64,000 nt of DNA from Candidatus Nanopelagicales bacterium (GTDB taxonomy: Bacteria; Actinomycetota; Actinomycetes; S36-B12; UBA5976). The stretch is taken from NCBI GenBank assembly GCA_018402365.1, contig JAGYJD010000001.1, positions 1 to 64,000 of the forward strand, written 5' to 3'. Of the stretch, positions 9,727 to 17,884 are shown in pieces. The position numbers were made by a program, and so were the translations under genes. Below the pieces are notes generated by a model that saw only the letters and a program-made list of their open reading frames with translations, was not told where the DNA came from and searched no databases. Position 1 is the first letter of the stretch. The number at the start of each line of letters is the position of its first letter.

Positions 9727-11586
9727 TCTAGTCTTCTCTAAAATTTTTTGAGAGATACTTTCTGCAGTCAATCCGTATTTTTCTAAGATTTTGTTTCTTT
9801 TGGCATGCTCTAAAAATTTCGTCGGTAAACCAAATTCCATGGTGCTCCAAGTTGAGCTTTCTTCACGCAGGCGTGATGAAATAGCGGCACCGACCCCACC
9901 AACTTTTACCCCATCTTCAATGGTGGCTAGGTGAGTAAAGTTTTTTGCCAGCGTAATTAAATCCTCATTTATCGGCATCACCCAAAGCGGATCTACCACT
10001 GTAACTTTTAATCCGTGGGCTGTTAATAAGTCTGCGGTAGCAAGGGCGATAGGGGCCATAGATCCCACAGAAACAATCAACAGATCGCCAATTTGGGTGC
10101 CTTGCAAGATATCTACCGTTTTATAAGAATCACTCGCCGGCACCGCCTTTGCTAAGGCACCTTTTGGAAACCGGACCACACTGGGTGCGTCGTTAATTTT
10201 TACTGCTGCTTGCAACGCTTTACGTAAAGTAGCTTCATCTCGTGGGGCTGCTAAATGTAGGCCAGGCACAATTTGTAGAAGCGATAAATCCCACATTCCG
10301 TTATGGCTAGCCCCGTCATCGCCAGTTACTCCAGCGCGATCCAAAACAAAAGTAACTCCAGCTTTATGAAGTGCCACATCTAGCAATAACTGATCAAATG
10401 CTCTATTTAAAAAGGTTGCATAAATCGCTACTACTGGGTGTAAGCCGGCATAGGCCATGCCCGCAGCACTAGTTGCCGCATGCTGTTCAGCAATTCCAAC
10501 ATCAAATAACCGGTGAGGGAATTCTTTTTTAAATTTATCTAGACCAGTGGGCCCAAGCATCGCCGCAGTCATTGCCACAATTTGTTGATTTGATTTGGCT
10601 AATTCAACTATTTCTTCACTAAATACATTTGTCCAGGTTCTTCCACCATTTTGAATTGGAATCCCCGTCTCAGGATCAACCACTCCAACTGCATGAAATC
10701 TTTCGGCTTCATCATTTTCAGCTGGTTTGTAGCCACGACCCTTTTCGGTAATCACATGCACGATTACCGGATGTTGATACTCCTTTGCCCGATTGAGCGC
10801 AAATTCTAATTCTTGAATGTTGTGTCCATCAATTGGTCCAATGTATTTAAGGCCTAAGTCTTCGAATAAACCTTGGGGGGCGACAATATCTTTAATACCT
10901 TTTTTCATTCCATGCAAGGCATCAAAAATTGGTTTACCAGCGCTAGTTCTAACCAGCACATCCTTACCCCACTCTAAAAACTTTTCATAGCCTTTTGTAG
11001 TTCTTAAAGTTAATAAATGATGAGCCAAACCACCAATAGTTGGCGAGTACGACCTACCGTTATCGTTTACCACGATTACTAAAGGACGATCTTGCGCATC
11101 TGCAATATTGTTTAAAGCTTCCCAAGTCATGCCGCCAGTTAAGGCTCCATCTCCAATCACAGCTATCACGTGACGATCTTTTCCTTCACCAAATTGCTCG
11201 AAGGCTTTGGCAATGCCATCAGCATAAGAAAGTGCGGTTGAGGCGTGGGAGTTTTCAACTACGTCATGAATACTCTCAAGTCGACTTGGGTAACCAGAAA
11301 GCCCGTCTTCTTGTCGAAGTGAATCAAAATCCTTTGCCCGGCCAGTCAAGATTTTATGAACATAAGACTGATGCCCGGTATCAAAAACTAAAACATCTTT
11401 CGGGGAATCAAACACGCGATGCAAAGCAATAGTCAGTTCCACCACACCCAAATTAGGACCCAGATGGCCACCGGTTTGAGTAACCTTCTCGATTAAGAAA
11501 TTTCGAATCTCTTGAGCTAGTTCTGGCAACTTTTGCTCAGCTATGGCTTTGAGTACCTCAGGGGAAGTAAGACCGTTAAGCAGCAC
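9709..11586 (-). CDS. dxs: 1-deoxy-D-xylulose-5-phosphate synthase
   Basis: 625 residues. It condenses pyruvate and glyceraldehyde-3-phosphate to DXP, the first step of the MEP isoprenoid pathway, using thiamine diphosphate. The ThDP/Mg motif GDGALTGGMTWEALNN, the transketolase-type catalytic Glu segment DVGIAEQHA and DRAGVTGDDGASHNG are all clear. The GTG start follows an AAGGGGGA Shine-Dalgarno. Upstream lies TATATATA-rich DNA shared with the divergent TetR gene. Convergent with ppc, overlapping by 18 bp. No feature suggests loss of function. Confidence 0.97.
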   Translation of the reverse strand: MLLNGLTSPEVLKAIAEQKLPELAQEIRNFLIEKVTQTGGHLGPNLGVVELTIALHRVFDSPKDVLVFDTGHQSYVHKILTGRAKDFDSLRQEDGLSGYPSRLESIHDVVENSHASTALSYADGIAKAFEQFGEGKDRHVIAVIGDGALTGGMTWEALNNIADAQDRPLVIVVNDNGRSYSPTIGGLAHHLLTLRTTKGYEKFLEWGKDVLVRTSAGKPIFDALHGMKKGIKDIVAPQGLFEDLGLKYIGPIDGHNIQELEFALNRAKEYQHPVIVHVITEKGRGYKPAENDEAERFHAVGVVDPETGIPIQNGGRTWTNVFSEEIVELAKSNQQIVAMTAAMLGPTGLDKFKKEFPHRLFDVGIAEQHAATSAAGMAYAGLHPVVAIYATFLNRAFDQLLLDVALHKAGVTFVLDRAGVTGDDGASHNGMWDLSLLQIVPGLHLAAPRDEATLRKALQAAVKINDAPSVVRFPKGALAKAVPASDSYKTVDILQGTQIGDLLIVSVGSMAPIALATADLLTAHGLKVTVVDPLWVMPINEDLITLAKNFTHLATIEDGVKVGGVGAAISSRLREESSTWSTMEFGLPTKFLEHAKRNKILEKYGLTAESISQKILEKTRSTSIS

Positions 11587-11698
11587 CGATCCCCCTTGTG
11601 TTCGTTATATATACAGTGTCGTTGACCCATAAATCTAGTACCTAGTCGCTAACTGGGCGAATTTCATATGACCTTAGCGCCTTGAACCCAATTTTTGC

Positions 11699-11740
11699 GC
11701 TTTATTAATAGTAGATTAATGAACTGATAGTTTAATAAGC
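11699..11740. promoter_or_regulatory. AT-rich imperfect dyad upstream of the TetR gene, possible operator
   Basis: TTATTAA at 11702 is mirrored by TTAATAA at 11732, and the flanks GCTT and AGC extend the match with one bulge. It lies 45-85 nt before the TetR-type gene and about 110 nt from the divergent dxs start. TetR regulators commonly bind dyads next to their own gene, so this is a reasonable candidate, but AT-rich dyads also arise by chance. Confidence 0.25.
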
Positions 11741-11783
11741 AAATTATCGAGTTTTCTTGGTAAGCGCCTGAAAGGGAGGAACT

Positions 11784-12407
11784 TTGCTGACCAGCACGCT
11801 GAAAGAGATGCATCCTACGAAGCGGGCTTTGCTAAATACCCTTTTAGGGCTTTTAGACGAAAAATCCTTCGACAAAATCAGTGTTGATGAGGTTTTGCAA
11901 TTGTCTGGCGTTTCAAAGGGCTCTCTTTATCACCATTTTGAGGACTATCCAGATCTAGTCGAAGATGCGCTGGTTGAGCGCTATGCAAATTTTGTAACTT
12001 TAAGTATAGGTCTTATGCACCCAATGTTGAGCGAGCCAATAAATAAAGAGGAATTTTTTGAAGCACTAAAAATTCTAACTAGAAAGACTCAGTCTGACAA
12101 AAGCGCTAGAAACCGTCAAGAAAGAGCTGAGCTGTTAGGTCAAGCTGGCCACAATTTGCGCTTGAGAGCAAAGCTAGGCAAAGAGCAGAAGAGACTTACT
12201 GATGAAATTAGAACTCTCATGCAAGATGCCATTGATAAAGGTTTCTTTAGTAAAGATTTAGATGCTGACGCAGCAGCACTATTCATTCAGACTTATACCT
12301 TGGGCTTAATACTTAATGATGTTGCCGAGGTGCCAATAGAGAAAGATCGCTGGAACGAGCACATTGATCGGGTACTACGCTTAGCATTTATGTCTGAGAA
12401 AGACTAA
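11784..12407 (+). CDS. TetR family transcriptional regulator
   Basis: 207 residues. The N-terminal 60 residues show the TetR helix-turn-helix: KISVDEVLQLSGVSKGSLYHHFEDYPDLVEDAL, with the classic SxGSLYHHF recognition helix. The C-terminal ligand-binding region is not diagnostic. I chose the TTG start because GGGAGGA lies only 3-4 nt before it and the residues from there read into the domain; ATG at 11808 is an alternative. Diverges from dxs and converges on the DoxX-like gene with a 4-bp overlap. It could control itself, dxs or the amino-sugar cluster; nothing in the sequence decides. Confidence 0.88.
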   Translation: MLTSTLKEMHPTKRALLNTLLGLLDEKSFDKISVDEVLQLSGVSKGSLYHHFEDYPDLVEDALVERYANFVTLSIGLMHPMLSEPINKEEFFEALKILTRKTQSDKSARNRQERAELLGQAGHNLRLRAKLGKEQKRLTDEIRTLMQDAIDKGFFSKDLDADAAALFIQTYTLGLILNDVAEVPIEKDRWNEHIDRVLRLAFMSEKD

Positions 12408-12847
12408 CGACTTCGTTTTTTTGGAATTACCGCTAAAGCATAAACAATCCACATTGCTAAATACGCAGGATCTGCAGCATAAAAGTATGGTCTTACCTGC
12501 CAAGTGGCGACGAGCCAAAATGTCAAACTTATTGCAGCCCCAGTTGTAGCAGCCAAGAATTTTGCTCGACCAATTAAAGTTAAAGTGCCAACTACCAACT
12601 CTGCCAAAATAATTAGAACCCCAAAGACAACTGAATTATTAATCACTATGGGCAAATACTGACCAATTGGTGAAATTTGTGAAAAAGCTTCTATTTGAGA
12701 CCTTAAAGAGGTGGGCGCATCTGGCTGTAAAAAATTTGGATCTAAAATTTTATCCACTGCGGCATAAATAAAAGTAATCGATAAAAATAAACGCAGCACC
12801 CGAATGGCTGGGATTTGTCTTTTATAAGAGCTAATTATCGAATTAAT
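12404..12847 (-). CDS. DoxX-like integral membrane protein, possible AUU start
   Basis: A small four-helix membrane protein of the DoxX/MauE type: RLFLSITFIYAAVDKILD forms the first helix and three more follow, ending in a basic KKRSR tail. Function in this family is poorly defined (redox or quinone-related membrane proteins). Start choice: the first NTG codon is GTG at 12799, but no ribosome site precedes it. A perfect AGGAGG lies at 12853-12858 and points, with 5-nt spacing, to an in-frame ATT at 12845-12847. The frame stays open from there (NSIISSYKRQIPAIR before the first helix) and closes at a TAG just upstream. It is last in the minus-strand catabolic run, 21 bp after the ROK gene. Confidence 0.65.
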   Translation of the reverse strand: MNSIISSYKRQIPAIRVLRLFLSITFIYAAVDKILDPNFLQPDAPTSLRSQIEAFSQISPIGQYLPIVINNSVVFGVLIILAELVVGTLTLIGRAKFLAATTGAAISLTFWLVATWQVRPYFYAADPAYLAMWIVYALAVIPKKRSR

Positions 12848-12868
12848 GATTGCCTCCTAATCACGAGT

Positions 12869-13756
12869 TTAATCGACTAATGGCAAAATCGCGCCCGTTA
12901 ATGTAGCGGCCGCCATTAATTTGCTCTGCTTGATGCGAACCTGCTCCGCCGGAAACACAGAAGAGCGGGCTTTAACTTTTTCTTCAACCTCTGCGACTAA
13001 CTTTGGATACCCCAAAACCAACCCTCCGCCTAAAACTATTATTTCGGGGGCGTAAAGCACCAAGGCGTTGATTATCCCTATGGTCAACCAATCTTCGTAG
13101 GTGTCTAAAGCTTCGCGGGCATTTGAATTTATTTTGCTCAATGAAGCTACTGCTTCTGCAAAATTTTTAGCTCCAGACTCTTTTAATATTGCACTTTGAC
13201 AAACCCGAGTTTCAAGACAACCCACTTGCCCGCACACGCAATAAAGTCCATTTGGTTCCACAATCATGTGTCCGACTTCGCCCGCAAAACCGTTTGAACC
13301 TGAATAAACTTTTCCATCCACTACTAGCGCTGCCCCGACTGCTGTACCCAAGGCAATTCCTAAAATAATGCCTTTACTTTTACCTGCACCATAAGTTGAT
13401 TCGGCTAAAGCAAATGAATTTGCATCGTTTTCTAAATGACAGGCAAGTCCGGTCCTTGATTCGATTTCTTTCGTAATTGAAACCCCAGACCAATCAGCTG
13501 GTAAATTCCCGGCATAATTCACACTTCCAGATTCGGTATCAACCAATCCAGCGGTAGCAATTCCTACGCCTTTGATATCGGGGTGTTGTTGGCGGTATTC
13601 CTGAATTTGATCACAAATTGCATCAAATATTTTTCCCGCAGAACTATTGGGGGTAGAAATCCGCTCAATTTTAGAGGGTTTAACAGCTTCATCTACTATT
13701 TCAATAATTGCAGATTTAATACTGCTACCGCCAACATCGACCCCGACAAATTTCAT
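12869..13756 (-). CDS. ROK family sugar kinase, probably for GlcNAc or a related amino sugar
   Basis: 295 residues with the ROK layout. VGVDVGGSSIKSA at 4-16 is the phosphate-binding loop, LENDANSFAL holds the catalytic Asp, and GEVGHMIVEPNG leads into the zinc motif CVCGQVGCLE. No HTH precedes the kinase domain, so it is an enzyme and not a ROK repressor. ROK kinases phosphorylate glucose, GlcNAc, ManNAc and other sugars. Because NagA and a NagB-II-like deaminase lie in the same run, 6-phosphorylation of N-acetylglucosamine is the most economical guess. It starts 4 bp after the RidA stop. Confidence 0.85.
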   Translation of the reverse strand: MKFVGVDVGGSSIKSAIIEIVDEAVKPSKIERISTPNSSAGKIFDAICDQIQEYRQQHPDIKGVGIATAGLVDTESGSVNYAGNLPADWSGVSITKEIESRTGLACHLENDANSFALAESTYGAGKSKGIILGIALGTAVGAALVVDGKVYSGSNGFAGEVGHMIVEPNGLYCVCGQVGCLETRVCQSAILKESGAKNFAEAVASLSKINSNAREALDTYEDWLTIGIINALVLYAPEIIVLGGGLVLGYPKLVAEVEEKVKARSSVFPAEQVRIKQSKLMAAATLTGAILPLVD

Positions 13757-13760
13757 TAAA

Positions 13761-14147
13761 TTAGTTTTTGTCGATTACTGCTACAACGTCGATTTCAACC
13801 AAGATATTAAAAAGATTTGACCCTACAGTAGTGCGAGCTGGGTACGGTTCCACGAAATATTCACGATATACCTTGTCGTACTCAGCAAAGTCTTCTAATA
13901 AATTTTGCAAATGTGAGGTGACCTTTACAACATTTGAGAAATCCAGGCCTCTCTCGGCTAAGACTGCTTTTATGTTGTCTAACACTTGGCGTGTTTGGGT
14001 AGCTACGTCAGTGCCAATAACTTCACCGGTGGTTGGGGACATAGGTCCAAAACCAGCAGTATAAAGAAATCCATTTGCCTCAATTGCATGTGAATATGAT
14101 CCACCTGGCTTGGCTGCCTTAGCTGACATAATTTGTTTTCTACTCAT
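13761..14147 (-). CDS. RidA family enamine/imine deaminase
   Basis: 128 residues, the usual RidA/YjgF length. Characteristic segments are GGSYSHAIEANGFLYTAGFGP, QVLDNIKAVL and PARTTVG, whose Arg binds the substrate carboxylate. RidA hydrolyses reactive 2-aminoacrylate and related imines released by PLP enzymes to keto acids. The gene lies 9 bp downstream of a fold-type III PLP lyase, which is exactly the type of enzyme that makes such intermediates, so a matched function is likely. AAAGGAG precedes the ATG by 5 nt. Confidence 0.92.
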   Translation of the reverse strand: MSRKQIMSAKAAKPGGSYSHAIEANGFLYTAGFGPMSPTTGEVIGTDVATQTRQVLDNIKAVLAERGLDFSNVVKVTSHLQNLLEDFAEYDKVYREYFVEPYPARTTVGSNLFNILVEIDVVAVIDKN

Positions 14148-14156
14148 CGAGCTCCT

Positions 14157-15380
14157 TTAAAAATAAGTCAAATACAAATCTAGTATCTGATAGTCATCTG
14201 AAACCACTGGAATTAGTGGCCATTTATCAAAAGTGGTGCAAGGGTGCGAAATGCCAAATGCAACCAAATCCCCCACTCTTAATTCTTTGTTGTCAGTTTG
14301 AAGATAAAGATGCTGATCATTCGTATTTAAAACTGTGCCAAGTAATTGTTTGATTGGACCATTCTCAGATTGGTATTTAAGGGCATAAGGCAAGTCAATA
14401 TCAACCGAAATATCACGTTTGCCGCCATTTACGATAAATAAATCCAAATCAGGTTTTGAATTTACGATTGACCACACTTCAAGTGCTGGTAAAAAAGCAA
14501 ATTCTGGATCATTTACAAATGGGTAAACCTCAGCGTAAAATCCGTGATCGTGAGTCACGTAGCCACCACTTCTTAAAAAAACTTTAAAATTTGAATTCTT
14601 TGTTAGTGGTGCTAACTCGTCTACTACTAAATCAAAAAATGCGCTGCCACCCGCACTTACCATAAATGGATTCGGGCCTTTGGTCTGCACGCTAATTGCA
14701 AAAGCTACTAAAGTTTTAAGAAAATCTCTTACCTTATCAATTGATTGTTGACTACGGTCTTTACCAAAAGTCCCTTCATAGCCAGAGACTCCAGCAAAGT
14801 TCATGTTTTTTGAGGCAATAATCATGTCAACTAATTGGTGAGCAAGATTTAAATCCCTCACGCCAGTGCGTCCTTGAGATTTTCCTATTTCTAAAAAAAT
14901 ATTAACTGGCTTAGTTGCATTACTTTCAACTATGTCAAAGCCGCGGAGTGAATCTATGTAAAAATATATCTCAGCATCTTGTTCGCTTAAAAACTTTATT
15001 GACGAAGGATTAACGACTTCATTGGCAATAATTATTTTTTTAAAACCAAACTCTAAAAAGGTTCGTGCTTGAGAGGCGTTTGCCACAGTAACTCCCCAAG
15101 CGCCATGATCGATCTGCCGCTTAGCTAACTGCGGTGACATATGGGTTTTAACATGTGGTGCTAACTCAACATTGTGCTTCTTACAAAAAGCATTCATGTT
15201 GGTTAAATTTTTTTCTAAAGCGCCCTCAAGCATTATTGCTTGCGGCCACTGATAGCCATCGGTAAAAAATTGCGGCGCTTTCTTTAAATACTCAGCGATG
15301 GAAAGGCCCAAGGCAGCTTGCGGCAACCCTCTATATTTCCAACTTAATTTAGTATTTTCGACTTCTGAAAAATTAAACAT
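14157..15380 (-). CDS. fold-type III PLP enzyme, D-serine dehydratase / D-threonine aldolase-like
   Basis: About 407 residues. The N-terminal alanine-racemase-like barrel has the PLP lysine in APHVKTHMSP. The C-terminal part has the HxC metal pair in ISHPCTTFDKW, as in zinc-dependent D-serine dehydratases and D-threonine aldolases. The expected reaction is cleavage or deamination of a 3-hydroxy D-amino acid. I place the start at ATG 15380, preceded by AAGGA with 6-nt spacing and overlapping the lactonase gene by 8 bp; an upstream ATG at 15416 would add 12 residues encoded wholly in that overlap. Together with RidA it makes a D-amino-acid degradation pair. Confidence 0.83.
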   Translation of the reverse strand: MFNFSEVENTKLSWKYRGLPQAALGLSIAEYLKKAPQFFTDGYQWPQAIMLEGALEKNLTNMNAFCKKHNVELAPHVKTHMSPQLAKRQIDHGAWGVTVANASQARTFLEFGFKKIIIANEVVNPSSIKFLSEQDAEIYFYIDSLRGFDIVESNATKPVNIFLEIGKSQGRTGVRDLNLAHQLVDMIIASKNMNFAGVSGYEGTFGKDRSQQSIDKVRDFLKTLVAFAISVQTKGPNPFMVSAGGSAFFDLVVDELAPLTKNSNFKVFLRSGGYVTHDHGFYAEVYPFVNDPEFAFLPALEVWSIVNSKPDLDLFIVNGGKRDISVDIDLPYALKYQSENGPIKQLLGTVLNTNDQHLYLQTDNKELRVGDLVAFGISHPCTTFDKWPLIPVVSDDYQILDLYLTYF

Positions 15381-16275
15381 TATCGATCCTTGGAAACGCC
15401 AGGTGCCCTTGTGCATTTAATTTAATGCGATAAAGCGAGGTACTTGCGGCAATATATAAAGTATCTAGTTTTTTGCCACCAAAAGTGCAATTGCCTGGGA
15501 TTTCGCCAGTTGCGATAAATCCTAAATCATTTCCCTCAGGATCAATTACATAAACTCCTGCTTTTTCGCCTTCACCGCCAGTCACATAAAGGTTTCCGTT
15601 GGTATCAAGCACCATGCCATCCATTCCGTAACCATCTTGAAAGTCGAGCAAAGTTCTATTCCACTTCCAATTTGATTCTTGCAGAGTGTATTCCTCTAGC
15701 GTTCTTTTACCACCAGGCTTTGGATTGTGGTCAACTAAGTAAAGTTTTTGATTATCTTTCGAAATTAAAATCCCATTTGGATATTGTAAGTCTGAAATTA
15801 CCCGAGTGATATTCAAGTCTTTATCAATTTTATAAACTGCCATACAATCTTGTTCAATGTCCTCATCAAATCCATAGCGAGGATCTGTAAAATAAATGTT
15901 GCCTGCTTCATCAAAGCAGAGGTCATTAGGACCGTTTAATTTTTTGCCATTGAAGCTCGTTGCTAAATCAACTATCTCGCCATTACTTTCGTACCGGCGT
16001 ACCGCATGTGCGCCGCCGGTAGTTGAAGACTCATATTTTTTTCCGTCGCAGCAAGTTACCAAGCGCCCTTGAAAATCAAAATTCATACCATTGGCATGAC
16101 CCGAATCTGCTGACCAAATGCGAGTTGAATTTTCTGATTCGCTATAAATATAAATTATGTTTTCAGAGCAATCTGAAAAAAACACGTTACCAAATTGATC
16201 TGCCGCAGGGCCTTCAGTGAAAACCCCTCCTGAAAAGACTTGCTCTAGCTTTTCACCCGCGATGAAAATGCTCAA
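15373..16275 (-). CDS. SMP-30/gluconolactonase family lactonase
   Basis: 300 residues of the six-bladed propeller SMP-30/LRE family. The metal-site residues appear in FTEGPAADQFGNVFFSD (Glu), KLNGPNDLCFDEAGNIYFTDPRYG (Asn) and YGMDGMVLDTNGNLYVTGG (Asp). These enzymes open sugar lactones to aldonic acids. The TTG start overlaps the upstream deacylase stop (TTGA), so translation is coupled. The SDR of the same run could supply the lactone by oxidising an aldose; this link is inference. Confidence 0.87.
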   Translation of the reverse strand: MSIFIAGEKLEQVFSGGVFTEGPAADQFGNVFFSDCSENIIYIYSESENSTRIWSADSGHANGMNFDFQGRLVTCCDGKKYESSTTGGAHAVRRYESNGEIVDLATSFNGKKLNGPNDLCFDEAGNIYFTDPRYGFDEDIEQDCMAVYKIDKDLNITRVISDLQYPNGILISKDNQKLYLVDHNPKPGGKRTLEEYTLQESNWKWNRTLLDFQDGYGMDGMVLDTNGNLYVTGGEGEKAGVYVIDPEGNDLGFIATGEIPGNCTFGGKKLDTLYIAASTSLYRIKLNAQGHLAFPRIDNV

Positions 16276-17882
16276 GGTTTACTCCAATATTTTGGATTTC
16301 GGACAGATCTTCCTACTACCGCATCTGTTCTTTTTCTATTCTTAATAACATACTCACCCGCAATAAAAACATGCTCAATACCTGCTGCCTGCTCTCGTGG
16401 GTTTTCATATGTTGCTTTGTCAATAACAGTGCTGGGGTCAAACACAACTAAGTCGGCAATTTGTCCTGGCTTTATGAAACCTCTATCTAAAAGCCCAATT
16501 CGCATTGCTGGCCTACCTGTCATACGGGCAATTGCGCCCTCCATAGAAATTACATTTTCATCTCTTGCGTATACGCCCAAAATTCGGGCGAAGCAACCCC
16601 AAGCTCTTGGATGTGGTCGCTTACCAAACAAAATTCCGTCACTGCCAATCATGTGTTTATCGTGCTGCATGATTGCGCGCACGTTTTCTTCGTTACCTGC
16701 AAAAATTACACAAGATGCTTCAAAATTTTCATCCAAAATTAAATCTAAATAAGCCTCAGCCACTTCTTTATTTTGAATTTTTGCGTACTGTTCTAAATTC
16801 AACCCAATTGCTTTGTTGTTATCCGGTCTATTTACATGAGCAATAATTACCGCGGCCCAATTTACCGGGGCTCCTTGATTGCCATCGGTGCCAGTTACTT
16901 TTAATTCGTGAACTAGTTTGGCGCGCGCATCAGAATTCTCTATTCTTTCTTTGGCTTTCTTTAATCCACCTTCACTGATCCAAGATGGCAAAAAAGCATG
17001 CAGATAAGTCATCCCAGCTAAATATGGGTAGCTGTCTAATGAAACATCGACTCCACTAATTTTTGCCTGTTCAAGTTTGCTCATTAGCAATTCGGCTTTA
17101 CCGTAGTATTTAGGAGCACTCATATGGCAGTGAGTTAAATGCAAAGCACAGTTAGATTTTTTTGAAATGTCTAAACACTCATCGACAGCCTCTAGAAATC
17201 CTAGACCGTAATTTCGGTGATGCGGTGCGTAATAGCCGCCGTGGGCAGAAACTGTTTTACACAATTCGATTATTTCATCATCATGCGCATAAATTGCCGG
17301 AGTGTAAGTGAGTCCAGCAGAGAGCCCGATCGCTCCCTCTTTCATACTTATTTCGGTAATAGTTTTCATTTCATTAAGCTCATTTTCAGTGGCATAGCGC
17401 GACTGGCCACCCATCACTAACATTCGCAAAGTTCCATGCGGAATAAGCATGGCAACGTTTAAGGCAGATCCTTGATCCACTTTGTCTAGATATTCCCCCA
17501 CGCTTGAAAAATCTAAATCTGATATTTCAGGTTTACCGTTCCAACCAGCAAGTTGCTGAGCTAGCTCGGCTTTGGTTTCTACATTTACTGGGGCATAACT
17601 CAAACCGTCTTGGCCAACAACTTCAAGAGTTACCCCTTGTGTTGTTTTTGCTAGATGTTCTTTATCTTGCAAAACTGCTAAATCTGAATGTGAATGCATA
17701 TCAATAAAGCCAGAAGAAACTGCTAAACCAGTAGCATCGATTTGCTCGCCAATTGAGTTAGATTTTCCACTCTCGGTGATCTCTTGGATTCGTCCTTGAT
17801 TAACAACTACATCACCCTTATAGCTAGGTTCGCCAGTGCCATCAAAAACTAATGCGTTTTTTAAAACAAACGAATTAGAAAT
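16272..17882 (-). CDS. D-aminoacylase-like amidohydrolase, probable AUU start
   Basis: An amidohydrolase of the N-acyl-D-amino-acid deacylase group. The metal motif is GFIDMHSHSD, and the C-terminal block is GSDGILFGKRPHPRAWG, with the conserved Asp. The first NTG start, ATG 17699, lies inside the HxH motif and would delete the N-terminal beta-sandwich. The same frame runs open upstream through residues with the family pattern NALVFDGTGEPSYKGDV and lacks any NTG codon. The only sensible start is ATT at 17880-17882, 6 nt after AAAGGG and 2 bp past the SDR stop. That gives 536 residues, normal for the family. The usual bridging Cys (GNCG) is replaced by Asp in VVGQDGLSYAP, so the substrate may differ from classical D-aminoacylase. 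Confidence 0.82.
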   Translation of the reverse strand: MSNSFVLKNALVFDGTGEPSYKGDVVVNQGRIQEITESGKSNSIGEQIDATGLAVSSGFIDMHSHSDLAVLQDKEHLAKTTQGVTLEVVGQDGLSYAPVNVETKAELAQQLAGWNGKPEISDLDFSSVGEYLDKVDQGSALNVAMLIPHGTLRMLVMGGQSRYATENELNEMKTITEISMKEGAIGLSAGLTYTPAIYAHDDEIIELCKTVSAHGGYYAPHHRNYGLGFLEAVDECLDISKKSNCALHLTHCHMSAPKYYGKAELLMSKLEQAKISGVDVSLDSYPYLAGMTYLHAFLPSWISEGGLKKAKERIENSDARAKLVHELKVTGTDGNQGAPVNWAAVIIAHVNRPDNNKAIGLNLEQYAKIQNKEVAEAYLDLILDENFEASCVIFAGNEENVRAIMQHDKHMIGSDGILFGKRPHPRAWGCFARILGVYARDENVISMEGAIARMTGRPAMRIGLLDRGFIKPGQIADLVVFDPSTVIDKATYENPREQAAGIEHVFIAGEYVIKNRKRTDAVVGRSVRNPKYWSKP

Positions 17883-17884
17883 TT

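Noticed and set aside
12869-13756. ROK family repressor
   Set aside because: No N-terminal HTH; the protein begins with the kinase phosphate loop.
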